From the NCBI GenBank assembly GCA_015501595.1, contig JADNRX010000247.1:18551-82550 (forward strand): a DNA stretch of 64,000 nt, read 5' to 3'. Below, piece by piece: positions 50,828 through 62,128 of the stretch. The notes beneath the pieces are model-generated. The model searched no databases, was not told the DNA's origin, and worked only from the letters and a program-made list of their open reading frames with translations. Made by a program: the position numbers and the translations under genes. The DNA comes from Hymenopellis radicata (Eukaryota > Basidiomycota > Agaricomycetes > Agaricales > Physalacriaceae). Numbering within the stretch: the first letter of the stretch is position 1; every line of letters begins with the position of its first letter.

Positions 50828-50992
50828 TCACCTGTAGGTTCCTTTGAACTCCTGCGCGCCCTCGTCGGCCACGACGGTGTCCCTAGCATAGCATCGAAAC
50901 TCGGGGCACTTTGAGTCAAGGCTTTGGTACTCGGAGTCGGCTGAAGCGACGTTGCATGAAGCTATGAGTAAAGAGAGTAAAAGATGAAGTAT
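50828..50992 (-). pseudogene. small secreted protein array, copy F (internal deletion)
   Basis: A signal-peptide-like exon 1 (LHLLLSLLIASCNVASADSE, DSKCPE) is joined directly to the end of exon 2 (DEGAQEFKGTY) without the middle. The ATG has become ATA. TTTATAA, a good TATA, remains upstream near 51029. Confidence 0.65.
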
Positions 50993-51435
50993 TCTGGGAC
51001 TGAGGCACAGGGAGTCCAGTAGACTTATAAATCGTGCGGAGGTAAGGGATGCAACCGAGCGGATTGAAGAGCCTGAGAGTTATATTACGCCTTCAATGTA
51101 GGACAGCTGCCTTGGGTCAGTACTGAGGTTCTGGAAAGTTTAGGCGGCGGGCGAGAAGCAGCAGAGTACTTGTTGTAAAGCGAAGCGCTCCTCTTAACTT
51201 GCCTTTCTCAGAGATCCGCGGATTGTCGTTACTCGGCGGATAGTAAAGACCGACTTCTGAGCTCCGCGAAGTGCAGACGTAGGGTGGTCCTTTTCTAGCC
51301 AATGTCTGTCAAATTTCAGGAAATCTGATGAATGACCACGGCGATGAGCCTCCAAATGACTGATATGGGCCATCATTTAGTGCGTTCAAAGTGGCGTGTA
51401 TTGTGCTCGGTCCAGGCTGCAAATAATAATAATTG
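50993..51435. other. spacer between array and glutaredoxin
   Basis: About 440 bases: upstream region of array copy F and 3' side of the glutaredoxin gene. Two short minus-strand frames at 51117-51376 show nothing recognisable. Confidence 0.35.
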
Positions 51436-52151
51436 TTATGAGTCCGCACCCACTGTGATCCCTTTGCTCTCCAATAAGTCAACGAGCTCGCCGCGCTCAT
51501 GCATAGCCAGAACATCATCCGCGCCACCAATGCTCTCACCGAGCACCAGCATATTGGGAAATGTTCCACGTCCAGTGATACGCGTGAGAAGCGTCTTGAT
51601 CTGGGCGGCATCGTCACGCAAATCGACTTCAATGACGATTGGTGGTGGCGATAGTGGTTGCACTGGCGGTAGGGAAGCAATATGGGGAGGAAGAGGCGGT
51701 GCAGGTGTCGGATATTGGGGTGATGAAGGCGAGAGCAGCAGCGCCTTTAGTCGGCGAGAATAAGGACAATATGACTGTCAGCAAGTCAGTTACTTTGCTC
51801 ACGAACAAATGAAAAGCAACAAGCCTTGCTGAATATCACTATTGGATATTCTGTGTCTATTCTCTGCCGTTCCGCCACCCAATCCATGTCTCCGCCCTTC
51901 CCGTCCCCATCTACAGCGTATACACGCATGTCCACTGGCTTTGTTGGGTCGTGTGTGACATCGTGGGCAAGCGTATGCTCTGCGTTTCCTGTAACAAGAT
52001 GTATGACCCCGTATATTTCCGGTACGGTCGTCTTTCGCCGCAAAGTTATAGCATCAAAGTACGACGAGGTGGACGTCGGTGTGAGGATATAGATGAGCCC
52101 GAGGACGAGTACAGTGAGCAGAATGATCGGACGTTTCGGGATGGGTGGCAT
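51436..52151 (-). CDS. membrane-anchored monothiol glutaredoxin (Grx6/Grx7-like)
   Basis: A 221-residue type II membrane protein with a C-terminal glutaredoxin domain. The N-terminus MPPIPKRPIILLTVLVLGLI is a signal anchor, followed by a Thr/Ser-rich stem. The domain starts IDTEYPIVIFSK, and after an intron continues SYCPYSRRLKALLL (monothiol CPYS active site). A Pro-rich insertion of about 30 residues follows, then IEVDLRDDAAQIKTLLTRIT, TFPNMLVLGESIGGADDVLA (TxP and GG glutathione-binding motifs) and MHERGELVDLLESKGI. Yeast Grx6/7 have this plan and act in the ER/Golgi lumen. To join SK to SYCPYS exactly, the intron (51775-51824) must begin with GC, not GT. A GT alternative would add CCFSF-type residues next to the active site. 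Confidence 0.85.
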
Positions 52152-53260
52152 GGTCTCTTAAAAAATAGATATTCTGCTCTGTTGGTGGTTGTCGATGGGG
52201 ATGGAGGTGATGATGATGGTGCGGAAGGAAGGTACGTGGAGGTGGCGGTGTTGATGGTTCCTGATTTAGCTTCTTTCCTGAGCGCCGCCAGCTTTACTGT
52301 TCGTAACCCGCAAGTACACTAGAACTTGGCGGGAGTGTTCACGGCGAACCCGCAAATTCAAAACTGAGCTGTACTGACTACTTTTATACTCTAAAAGTGC
52401 GTACTATGAATATTAATAACAATCGGAGGGATGACAAAAGTACAGCGAAAATGGTGAGGAGTCGGGGGAATGGATGCGAGTCGGTGGTGATGGTACCGGT
52501 GGAGTGCGGCGGCATCGGGAGTACCGGTATCGGGTGCAGCGATCCACTTGTTATTCCAACAGGTTTCCCGAGAAACTGTTGGTTACTTACTCACCGCCGC
52601 GTACTTGCGCCTGCATTACGCTGTCAGATCAAACCGACTTTCTAGCGCCGATACATCAGCTTACTTATGGCCCGAGTCTTTCGATCCAAAAGCTGTCTGG
52701 TCAACTACTCGATCTATTCTCACGGACAACGTAACTGGAAGGAAAGGCGATGACCTCTGACTATTACCTCTCGCTCTCTTTCGCTCGGTTCACTCAGTCG
52801 TGACCCCCGCGCGTGCTTGTGGTGCTCGAGAAGAGAAGCCCACTACGACATTTACTCGTCATGTAGGTACGACCTATCAAATGCACAAGCCCCCGTTGAC
52901 AGGTGTACGTTATGAGGTGAGAACGACATAGCCTTGCTCGTCACTACCTGACCTTTATGATCCATATTGGAAAGAAGTACCAATCTGTCGTACGATTTCT
53001 TCCGAATCCCGTTAATCCCCAGTTAATCCCCTTGTTTGAAGCTGAGTCTTCTTCCCTGAGCCAATGAAAAACGTCTAGGCCTCACTTGAGCTTCTTTTCA
53101 ACCGGGCCTTCGGAGATCGATAGCCTTGTTCTGGTCATTCAACCCTCGCCAAGGGAGAAGCCTGTCATACTGGATCACCAACTTTTCCGGGAGCAAACTC
53201 AAGCGAATTATATATAATCTTCTTTCATTTCCGTATGTGGTCGTTTCAGTTCGTCGCTTC
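52152..53260. other. intergenic region
   Basis: About 1.1 kb without a recognisable gene. TTATATATAATC near 53210 is a plausible TATA for the next gene, about 50 bases before its ATG. Confidence 0.45.
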
Positions 53261-55215
53261 ATGGCCTTGCACTCTTTCCTCTTCGTGCTGTCTCTCGCAG
53301 CTCTGGGCTGGTCTTTCCCCCAAGTCTGTGAGACTATCGCGGACGCCATTTCAGACTCGAGCGATGTCTATTATCCTGGCTTGCTGGGCACCATTTTAGG
53401 GATTAACCACTATGAAAGTGATATACATCACTGGGCTTCATCTAGCAGCCAGTGGTCGCTATGTAGCGTACAGCCTGGAAGTGCCGAGGACGTGGGTATA
53501 ATTGTCAGTCCTCCATTTTCGCGTTCGTTCGTCCTCGTTACTAACTTTGCTCTCGTGCAGCTCGGTATTTTGGCCTCGAATAGAACTGCGTTTGCGGTAA
53601 GCCTAACTGTCTATCATTACTACTCGGCGATTAACATTCCAAACAGGTTAAAGGAGGCGGACACGCGTCTAATCCTGGGTTTTCGTCAACCAAAGGCGTC
53701 CACATCGCGATGTCCCGTTTCTCTGAGGTGACATACGATGCCGCGTCGCAAACTGTCGTCGTCGGAGCCGGTCTCATCTGGGATGATGTTTATTCAGCTC
53801 TAGAACCCTACAATGTAAACGTCGTAGGTGGCCGAGTAACTGGTGTGGGTGTTGCCGGTTTCACACTTGGAGGAGGTACGCCTCATGCCTGCGAATCGAC
53901 ATATTAACGAGGCTCAATCGTGTTGCTCTAGGCTACTCGTGGCTTACGAATCAACGAGGATTAACCATTGATACCGTCATCGCATTCGAGCTTGTCAAGC
54001 CCGATGGAAATATAGTGAATGTCACGCAAAATTCTGACCCAGATCTCTTCTTCGCACTCAAGGTACGCGCGCAGCATTCAGCACGTCTCGTCGACTGAAT
54101 GATTTTAATTAAATCAAGGGCGGACTCAATAATTTTGTGAGCATGTGCATTCCATTAAAATCCGGGTGTTTTAATCTCTGCGCCCCTAGGGTATCGTGAC
54201 GAAATTCACTCTCCAGACGTTCCCACAGGGAATGGTTTGGGTATGTCATAACTAACGGGTTGGCTCGAAGTTACGCTCATTTTCTGGCAGGGAGGTCTGA
54301 TTACTTACACGTTTGGGCAACTCGACGAAGTCAATGCAGCGGCAGCGCGGTTTTCGAGCCAAGTTACCGATCCCAAGGCAGGCATAATCACGACGTACAA
54401 CTTCCTGCTCGGACAGGTGAGCTTCTGTCCTGACGCGCATGCGACGCGTAACCTAAATGTTATTTTAGCCAGGTGTATCGCAGATCCTATTTTACGACGC
54501 TCCAACGCCACCTGACGGCATATTTGATGATTTCCTGGCCATCCCGCATTTTACAAAGGATATCGACACAAGATCATTCTTGTCTCTTGTTTTAGCCTCC
54601 CCCGCTAACACTACGCAAGGTACCCGGTCAGTTTTCAATTCAGTTTTGTCGTTATCTCGAAGCTGACGCGTTCATCAGTGGCGTTTTCCATACCGTTCCT
54701 CTCCTGGCTTACACGCCAACGTTAATCGATGCTATTTTGAATGAAACCAAGGTCAGTTGGACTTTTTTTTCCGAAGCGCGTAGGACCTGCCCATCATCTA
54801 ACGGCGCGCTTTGTAGTTCTGGGGCTCGCAGCTCAGTTGGGCCTCAGGCTTATTCATATCATACGACGTCGAGCCCTTCTTGCCGACTCTATTCTCCTTC
54901 AACACCGAAGCTACCGCCTACCCGCCTTCGCGGTCTGTCCCGCTCCTTCCTCTGAACTTGTACTACGCATGGGCGGCCAAGGCTGCGGACGACGCCTTCC
55001 ACGATGCCATCAGGAAGAGTGCAGAACAGATCTACAACGTAGCTCTGTCCGAAGGGCAGCAGGATATAGTCGGTGCAGCACTTTACCCCAATTATGCTAT
55101 TTTCGATACCCCGGTGGAGAGGATCTATGGGAGCAACCTGGATCTCATGAGGAAGGTCAAGGCGGCTGTTGACCCAGATAATGTCATGGGGCTGGCTGGT
55201 GGTTTCAAGGTTTAA
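53261..55215 (+). CDS. secreted FAD-linked oxidase (BBE-like), copy 2
   Basis: From MALHSFLFVLSLAALGWSFP (signal peptide) the protein runs through SSDVYYPG, NHYESDIHHWASSSSQWSLC, VKGGGHASNPGFSSTKGVHI (flavin His), VNVVGGRVTGVGVAGFTLGG plus GYSWLTNQRGLTIDTVIAFE, DPDLFFALKGGLNNFGIVTK, GMVWGGLITYTFGQLDEVNA, LFYDAPTPPDGIFDDFLAIP and the BBE end NYAIFDTPVERIYGSNLDLM ... AVDPDNVMGLAGGFKV. The intron pattern matches copies 1 and 3. It is the most diverged of the three. It stands head to tail with copy 3, 768 bases apart. No second flavin-linking cysteine is visible in GVAGFTLGGG. Confidence 0.88.
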
Positions 55216-55982
55216 TGGTCCTTGGAAATAGATTGGATTTAGCTGTTTTCTCAAAAGTTGTTTCCTCTGAGCTTCATTTGCGTGATATTGCGTTGGGCGG
55301 GGAAGTCGGAGTTTAAATAGTGTGGGTCCATGCGTGTACCCTTTCTTCCTGTCGCAAATTTCGATAACCAGTCGCCTCGTCTACATAAGTAGTTCAGCAT
55401 ATCACAACATAAAGCTCAATAGCCGAAACCGAAGGTCACAGAGTGCCACCCCAAGTCTAAGTGAAACGGCGCGCCGTCAGCTTGAACATGTCATAAACTC
55501 ATCCATTCCCGATTAGGGAATCGCGCCTTCCTCTCTCACCATCATCAGCACTCGATTCTCTCCCACCCTTCGACCCGCTCTACGCAACGGTTGACTGGAT
55601 CCGCGTGCGATTCGCTTTGGTGCCCTTGAGTGGCGCATTTGACGGGGCACTACCTCACCGGGCTCCAGTCATTGAAGTCGCGACGTTCCACAACAAACCA
55701 CGCGGTATCATTTATACCGCGCTCATCCTCGCTTCTCTCTCTCTGGCACACAACGGCACCTCCCTTGGCGGCGAGAAGAACCCTCCAATCAGTGATGATA
55801 CTTGATGAAACTTGCTATAAGCGGGCGAATTGTTGCCGAACTGCTACGGCGAATTCCCGCGCCTCACCATCCTGTCATCACCAGGTCTTGCTAATGCTAG
55901 TATGATGGCTTCGCCATGGCCAGCTGATACGTCGGTTTACGAAATCGAATAAGAGGCGTCGCTTGCTTGCCTTGCCACTCTC
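55216..55982. other. spacer between FAD oxidase copies
   Basis: About 770 bases, the promoter side of copy 3. Short open frames without features; nothing else seen. Confidence 0.35.
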
Positions 55983-57916
55983 ATGGCTCGAATTCACTTC
56001 CTACTTGCTGTATTTGCCTTGGCCGAGACCACCGTTCAGGCTCTCCCAGATGCGTGTCAGCTCATACAAGATGCCGTCTCCAATTCTAGCGATGTTCATT
56101 ATCCAGGTGAGCGCCTCAGCTTTGAGCATTAGAGGCCGCTGAGGTTGTTATTTCCTAGGCTCAGATAACTACACGCGCGATGTCTATCACTGGTCTGAAG
56201 CTAGTATGCAACCGTCTTTATGCAGCGTCGAACCAGGAACGACAGAAGATGTTGGAAAAATAGTCAGTCCACCTCGTCTGTGTCTGTTCCCTCAAATTCA
56301 CGTCATTTGAGCTTCAAATCCTAGGCTCCACACAAACTCGGTTTGCCGTAATGCGCTCCTCTCGTCTGGCTTAATGATGTTCAACCAAACACACTAATCA
56401 CAGGTTAAAGCTGGAGGACATGCTGCCAATCCAGGATTCTCGGACACGGATGGTGTTCAGATAGCACTGACCCGATTCTCCCAGATTGAGTATGACGCCT
56501 CTTCGCAAATTGTGGCGGTGGGCGCCGGTCTGCTCTGGGACGAGGTCTACGATGCCCTTGAGCCTTACGGTGTTAATGTAGTGGGCGGAAGAGTTCCCGG
56601 CGTCGGCGTCGCTGGATTTGCTCTCGGCGGAGGTAGGTATTTCATGTTTGGACGTTTGGACATCGGGCTGACAGATAGAACAGGGTATTCGTGGCTCACA
56701 AACGAACATGGCTTGACACTTGATACCATTGTGGAACTTGAACTCGTCGAGCCCAGTGGTAAGGTCTCCAGTATCACGCGACAGTCAGACCCGGATTTGT
56801 TCTTCGCTCTCAAGGTGGGCCGTTCAACTAAGACAACACTACGAATCTGATGGCCTCCTCTAGGGTACTCAGAACAACTTTGTAAGAACTTCGGCAGCTC
56901 GGATGAAAACTAACCCCAAAGCTCTACAGGGCATTGTGACGAAGATTGTCTTGCAAACTTATCCTCAAGGTCAAGTTTGGGGCGGTTTGATTACATACAG
57001 TGGTGATCAAGTAGATGGCGTAAACGCTGCTCTTATCCGCTTCTCCCAAGAAGTGACGGATCCCAAAGCCGCGCTCGTTGTCACTTATGTTTTCGTGGCC
57101 GGTCAGGTAAGCTAATACCCATTTGATTTCTGTATGTATGTGGCACTCAAACATCCATCCAACACTAGATGACTGTTGACGCACTGACCTTCTACAATGC
57201 AGCGACACCTCCAGCTGGACTGTTCGACGACTTTCTTAATATTCCCTCGACCGGAAATGACGCCAATCAAAAAAGTTTTCGAGATCTCATCGCATCCTTT
57301 TCAGCCTCTGGTGATCGACCGAATAATCGGTAATACCCATTTTCGATTCTGAACGCCTTTTTAGCTGAACGTGAACATTGGTAGAACGACATTTCATACG
57401 GTTCCCATGATGGAACATTCAGCGGCAGTGCTTGATGCTTTCGTAAACGAGTCTATGGTAATGACTTCACCGTTTTCATTCCACTGCCCTTATCATTGAC
57501 GGAATTACAAACAGTTTTGGGGTACACACCTTTCTCAAGATGCCCCCGATGCTTTCATAGCCTACGGTGTTGAACCTTTCCTGTCCAACGTCTTTTCGCA
57601 TAATGCCGAATCGACGGCGTATCCTCCATCTCGCCAGGTCGCCCTGTTCCCGGATATCCTGGAATTCGGCTGGTCCTCAGAGGCATCGGACGACCTCTTT
57701 TTTGAGAGCATCCGTCAGAGTGCCGCGCATCTCACGAACGTCGCTGCTGATAATGGACAGGCCGCCGTTCGTGACGCATCCCCATATCCGAACTACGCGC
57801 TGTACGATGTCCCCGTCGAGAGGATTTTTGGGAACAATCTGAAGAGGCTGAGGGAGATTAAAGCGCGCGTGGATCCACACGATGTTATGGCTCTGACAGG
57901 AGGTTTCAGGCTGTAA
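55983..57916 (+). CDS. secreted FAD-linked oxidase (BBE-like), copy 3
   Basis: MARIHFLLAVFALAETTVQA is the signal peptide. Then SSDVHYPGSDNYTRDVYHWS, VKAGGHAANPGFSDTDGVQI, VNVVGGRVPGVGVAGFALGG plus GYSWLTNEHGLTLDTIVELE, GIVTKIVLQTYPQGQVWGGL, LTFYNAATPPAGLFDDFLNI, RTTFHTVPMMEHSAAVLDAF, and the C-terminal NYALYDVPVERIFGNNLKRL with VDPHDVMALTGGFRL. About ten short introns keep frame. It is closer to copy 1 (20634, opposite strand, 33 kb away) than to its tandem neighbour copy 2. So the tandem pair is not the youngest duplication. Confidence 0.88.
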
Positions 57917-58047
57917 CTTTCTTTGATGTTTGCATCTATTATTGAACGCCACACTATGCCTAACCATCTCAGGGTACATTCCCGAAAGACACTGAAAGAA
58001 ATGTTAATGATAGGTATAATTACCGAGATTCATCCCTTTCAATTCCA

Positions 58048-59125
58048 TTAGATAGAAACGGTCCTCGCGCCAACATCATACGTGAGCGTGCCCGCCCTCG
58101 CCACTCTCACCGCCGCAGACGTAGCCTGGTCGGCATGGAACATCACCCTATACCCTCCCGGTCCCACGTCCGCTCCTCCAGGACTATACAACCCCGCCGT
58201 CCCCGTCACCAGCAGCGGCGCACTCGACTTGACATACGGGCCCGTAACCCCATTAACACTCGTCGCATAGCTCGTATCGTACAAGCTCCCCGAGTAGCAG
58301 TTGCTACTAAAGAACAAATAATAAATATACCCGCCCGCCGCACTCGACGAGGGCAGATGCAGGAGACTCGGCGCCTCGATGAGCGGCCCGTCCGCATCGC
58401 CGCGGTCCAGGATCTGCACGGGGTCCCCAATGCGGCTCCACCCGTTCGTCGGGTCCACCTCCTGCAGCATGAGCGGCGTGGAGTGGATCGGCGCGACGCC
58501 GTTGTTGCAGTTCCCGCCGTTGCCCATGTTGTTCCCGTCGATCTTGTACACGATGAACTGCCGCCCGGTGTGGTCCTGGAACCCCGCTGGGTCGATGGCG
58601 CCGCCCTGGTCGAGGTGGCACTGGATCGCGTCCCCGATGGGCGTGTACGGGCCTTGCGGCGTCGTGGACGACGCGGCGCCAAAGCAGTGGGCGGATTTGC
58701 CGGTGGGCGTCTGGCCGGTGCTTTCGGCAGAGTAGTACATGATGTAGAGGCCGTTTGCCTGATGAGAGTGTTGTATCAGTGAAGCTGTTGTTGGAGATGA
58801 TGAAGAGGAAACGTACTAAGCGTACGACATCTGGAGCCCAGACGCCGTTGCCGGTGCTCCATGCACCGACTGTGGGGAGGGCATCGTATCCTGAAACACG
58901 CGTCCAGGTATTAAAGTCAGACGACGTGGCCATGGGGACGTGCAGTCCACCACTAGTAGTCGAGAAAGCCCAGTAAGAATCGCCCACTTGAATCCACGTC
59001 GGATCGGGGAAATCTGAGTCGATGATGACGCCCGAGATGGAGCGTTCCTCAATGTCGCGCTCCGTTAGAGGCGCGGCAAGGGCGATGAGAGGCAGAAGTG
59101 CCGAAGTGATGAGTGAGATCAGCAT
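58048..59125 (-). CDS. secreted GH43-type glycosidase
   Basis: A five-bladed beta-propeller glycoside hydrolase of family 43, enzymes that cut arabinan, arabinoxylan or xylo-oligosaccharides. The signal peptide MLISLITSALLPLIALAAPL leads to VIIDSDFPDPTWIQVGDSYW (catalytic-base Asp), VPMATSSDFNTWTRVSGYDA, GVWAPDVVRL, and after a phase-0 intron ANGLYIMYYSAESTGQTPTG, HLDQGGAIDPAGFQDHTG (pKa-modulating Asp), GPLIEAPSLLHLP (acid Glu) and GYIYYLFFSSNCYSGSLYDT. It ends YDVGARTVSI. All three catalytic acids are in place and the length of about 340 residues is normal. Coding GC is higher than in its neighbours. It could feed pentose to the sugar genes at 8-32 kb, but the link is only circumstantial. 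Confidence 0.9.
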
Positions 59126-60491
59126 GTTGCAAGGAGCGTGGGGTATCGCAGCAAACCGCGGATGGGAAACCTATGCACGAAGAGAAGCAGTTTATAAGTA
59201 TCACAAACGGTATAACGTGATCCCGAAATGAAGACATGTTACATGTGGGTTGCCGTTTGAAAGTGCAAGAGCTGCATGAGTCCAAGCCGGAGCTAAGGAG
59301 ATATGAATGGAGTTCGTTACTGTGCTTACCATCAGTGGACAAGATGGTTTGAACAGCAATGCAGCATTGCAACAAACGCTCCGATCGTGATTTATGCAAA
59401 CCTAAAGTCTCGCACCAAGAACCTGTGTGTCCGACTCTTTACGCTGCCCAAGGAAGCATCAGGGATCCGGTGCAAACCTGTATAACCATCGGAGCCAGTG
59501 GCAGATTTCACCTAATCGTAGGTGCTCCCGGGCCCTGTCCGGATGATGGCAACTGATGTCCAAGCGCGTAAAGGCACTCAGAAGGCTAGCTTTTTCCGAG
59601 CTTTAGCGTTCGTTCCATATGCTTATTTGCTGTCCGTTTAGGCGTTGGGCGAGTGACGACGATAGGGGTACTTAGACCGTCATTCGCATTTCACGTTTCG
59701 CGTCTGCAGCGCGTCCAGGTGCCATAAGACGCGAGCAAGTCCGTATTACCGAGCACGAGTCTAGTCTTCTTTTGGCCACCAGAGAGCAGCTGCATTGGAT
59801 CCATGGAGGGAATTGTTCTTGTCCTTGGCTTTTGGCCATCGTGGAACGCGAACCTAGAATTTTCAAACCGATACAAGGAGCGCATTTTATTCCTTGGGTC
59901 CATTTCGACACGATGTCTCACGATGTTTCTCCTTCCTGCGTAATTGAAGGTAGTCCAGGTCCTGGTGGCTCCTCGTGGGCATGAAATGACAAGACAACGA
60001 AAAAATAAGCTTTCATATCAGGGAATGTGCTGGATATCCTGGAACACTGGCAGCTGCGGCTGCTGCGCGTTGTTCGAGTTTGAGTGCAGAGCGACCAAAC
60101 AGGGGCAAATGACACAAGGAACGGTCATGTGACTGGAAGGAAACTCGTAAGACCAAACGCGAATCGCTCTTTTCAAGTTCAGAGCGAGAACCTACTGGAA
60201 AATGTAAAACGGATCACTAATAAGGAGAAAACTAAACTAAAGGAGAGCATCATGAAGCATACGGAGCGACAAACAACATAATATCAAGTACGAAAGTTAT
60301 GCAGGGAGACCGTCGAGAAATGATGTGAACTTGAGCACAAACATGTTCAGGCTATAAGTAGAACCAGTAATCGAGGAGATAAATGGGAAACAGTGGCAAT
60401 CAAAGCACATGCACGACACCTCCCCCAGCCCGAAACAGAGAAGGCCTTGACATAATGTCTCGACAACGCACCAATGTCGAAGGACTGAAAA
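59126..60491. other. intergenic region
   Basis: About 1.4 kb. A minus-strand frame at 59691-59921 (LYRFENSRFAFHDGQKPRTR) is protein-like but isolated. Nothing else recognisable. Confidence 0.4.
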
Positions 60492-61800
60492 CTAGATGAG
60501 AATGATGACCAATGAACGGCGGGAATGAATGGCACACCAAGTGAAAATAAGCCTCACCGAGTTCTCGATGGCCTGAGGCATAAGCAAATTGCAAGCAGGA
60601 GAAGAGAGCGACAGATCGGGAAGTATCTTTGATAGGTAGCATGTGGATAGTTTGTGGAACGAAAAAGGACACTTCGTCCTCATGATCAACGACGAGGGAT
60701 ACGTGGCGTAGACGACGGGCCGGGGAACTTGGAGGGACGAGAGTACTTGAATGGGCGCGAGCACTTGGAAGGACGCGAGTCTATCGAGGAACGAGACAAG
60801 ACAACTGTCATACTTGTCACTTCGGTACTTCTCCAGCGGCACGCAAAGCGAAATCTCCCACTCTAGAAAACTAAACGATATGCCGAGGCTGAGGATCTTG
60901 TTGCGCGTCTCGCGCTCCCACGAGTACCAATACGGGTATGATTCCTCGAAATGGGGCAGAGAGCAGATGTACTCGATATGCGACTCCAAGTCGTGTGCAG
61001 CAGGATGAGCCGGGGCATCCACCAGTTTCTTGACCGCCGTGAGCACATTCTGCAATGCCTGCGCGTAGCCCATCGCCGTTATGCAGGTCCAGTCCTCATC
61101 GGTTCCCCACTTTTTATGCATCTCCGACAAGTCCACGACAGTGACTTCCTCAGCATCCGACTCGGCGCCCAACGTGAGTTCTTTCGTGATGAGATGATGA
61201 GGTTTGGAAAGAACCAAGTCAAGTTTGCCTTCGGTCCAGAAATGGATGTCGGGAACGATGCCAGCGCAGACGGACTGTAGGTAAACCTGTGGGATAGGCG
61301 ACTTGGTGTGTCCAAACTTGTCCGGGACAATCGTAGGGTCCGGCACCCAGTAATGTTCCATAGAAGCGCTATTTCCGTCCTTCTTCTTCCTCAGCTCCTT
61401 TGCCGCTTGTTCTTCATTGTGTCTACGGAAACGCTCTTTCTGGACGATACTGCGAACAAAGGTGGGAAGCGGGCCAACCTGAAGGATGTACTCTTCCGAG
61501 GCTGTCACCATCTCCTCAATTTCTTCGTCGCCGTAATCGTAGTACATAGGCCATGAGAGGCGGACCAACATCGAGTGCAGTGTTGGAATGTCGATCGTAC
61601 TGACATATCCGAGTCTGGGCGACGGACGCCAAGTTGTGTTTTTCGGCAACGACGTTCAAGCGATGCCGGACTACATCAGGGATCTTGAAAGGCGGCGGCT
61701 CGCAACGCGCGTCAAAATCAAAGTCGTTTGGAAGAGGTGCGAAGCATGCTGCATTGGGCAGCCAGGGAAGTTGTGATGGTAGAGATATTTGATGTGCCAT
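60492..61800 (-). CDS. conserved-looking hypothetical protein
   Basis: One long frame (60492-61649) contains IPTLHSMLVRLSWPMYYDYG, VTASEEYILQVGPLPTFVRS, a Lys/Glu-rich helix, HYWVPDPTIVPDKFGH, PQVYLQSVCAGIVPDIHFWT and PYWYSWERETRNKILSLGIS. The combination (…YPYWYSWERE.R.KIL… followed by FSFLEWEISL) recalls a lineage-specific hypothetical family that I have seen in mushroom genomes; function unknown. An upstream ATG at 61800 opens MAHQISLPSQLPWLPNAACF in a different frame, and I could not find the intron that joins the two. Sequence after WEISL (about 60850) looks less coding-like, so the true 3' end may be spliced. Confidence 0.5.
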
Positions 61801-62128
61801 CGACAACAAGGAAAAGCAGGATAATCAGACAACGAAAACGCGTAGAGCCAAAAGCGGCGATGATTACGTGTCGCCCTGGAGTGATTGAAAGGACTGGGGC
61901 GACTGCATACTTAACTGGGGGAGGGGCTTTTGGGGATAGTGCGTGTGGACCAGTTGGAACAATGGAGAAAGACGTACATAGCGCAAAGTACAGTTCCCAG
62001 ATACTTTAAGCGTTCGATAAACTCCGAGTCGCACCTAAGTCCATGGTCGGAAACTTTAGTTGAGACAACTCATTACTATGTATGTACTGAATGCTTTCCG
62101 GAGGAATATCAATGCTAGCAGGCCACGC
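61801..62128. other. spacer
   Basis: About 330 bases, promoter side of the hypothetical gene. No gene seen. Confidence 0.3.

Noticed and set aside
45944..50992. CRISPR-like or satellite explanation for the 45.9-51 kb repeats
   Set aside because: The repeats are whole three-exon genes with introns and promoters, about 700 bases each, so they are gene duplications.
58135..58782. Plus-strand 215-codon frame and a second minus-strand 158-codon frame inside the GH43 gene
   Set aside because: GC-rich coding DNA gives long shadow frames. The GH43 frame has all catalytic residues, and these have Arg/Pro/Ala noise.
3105..59125. A secondary-metabolite cluster around the flavin monooxygenase and BBE-like oxidases
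   Set aside because: No polyketide synthase, terpene cyclase, NRPS-like enzyme or prenyltransferase is in the window, and the oxidases lie far apart.
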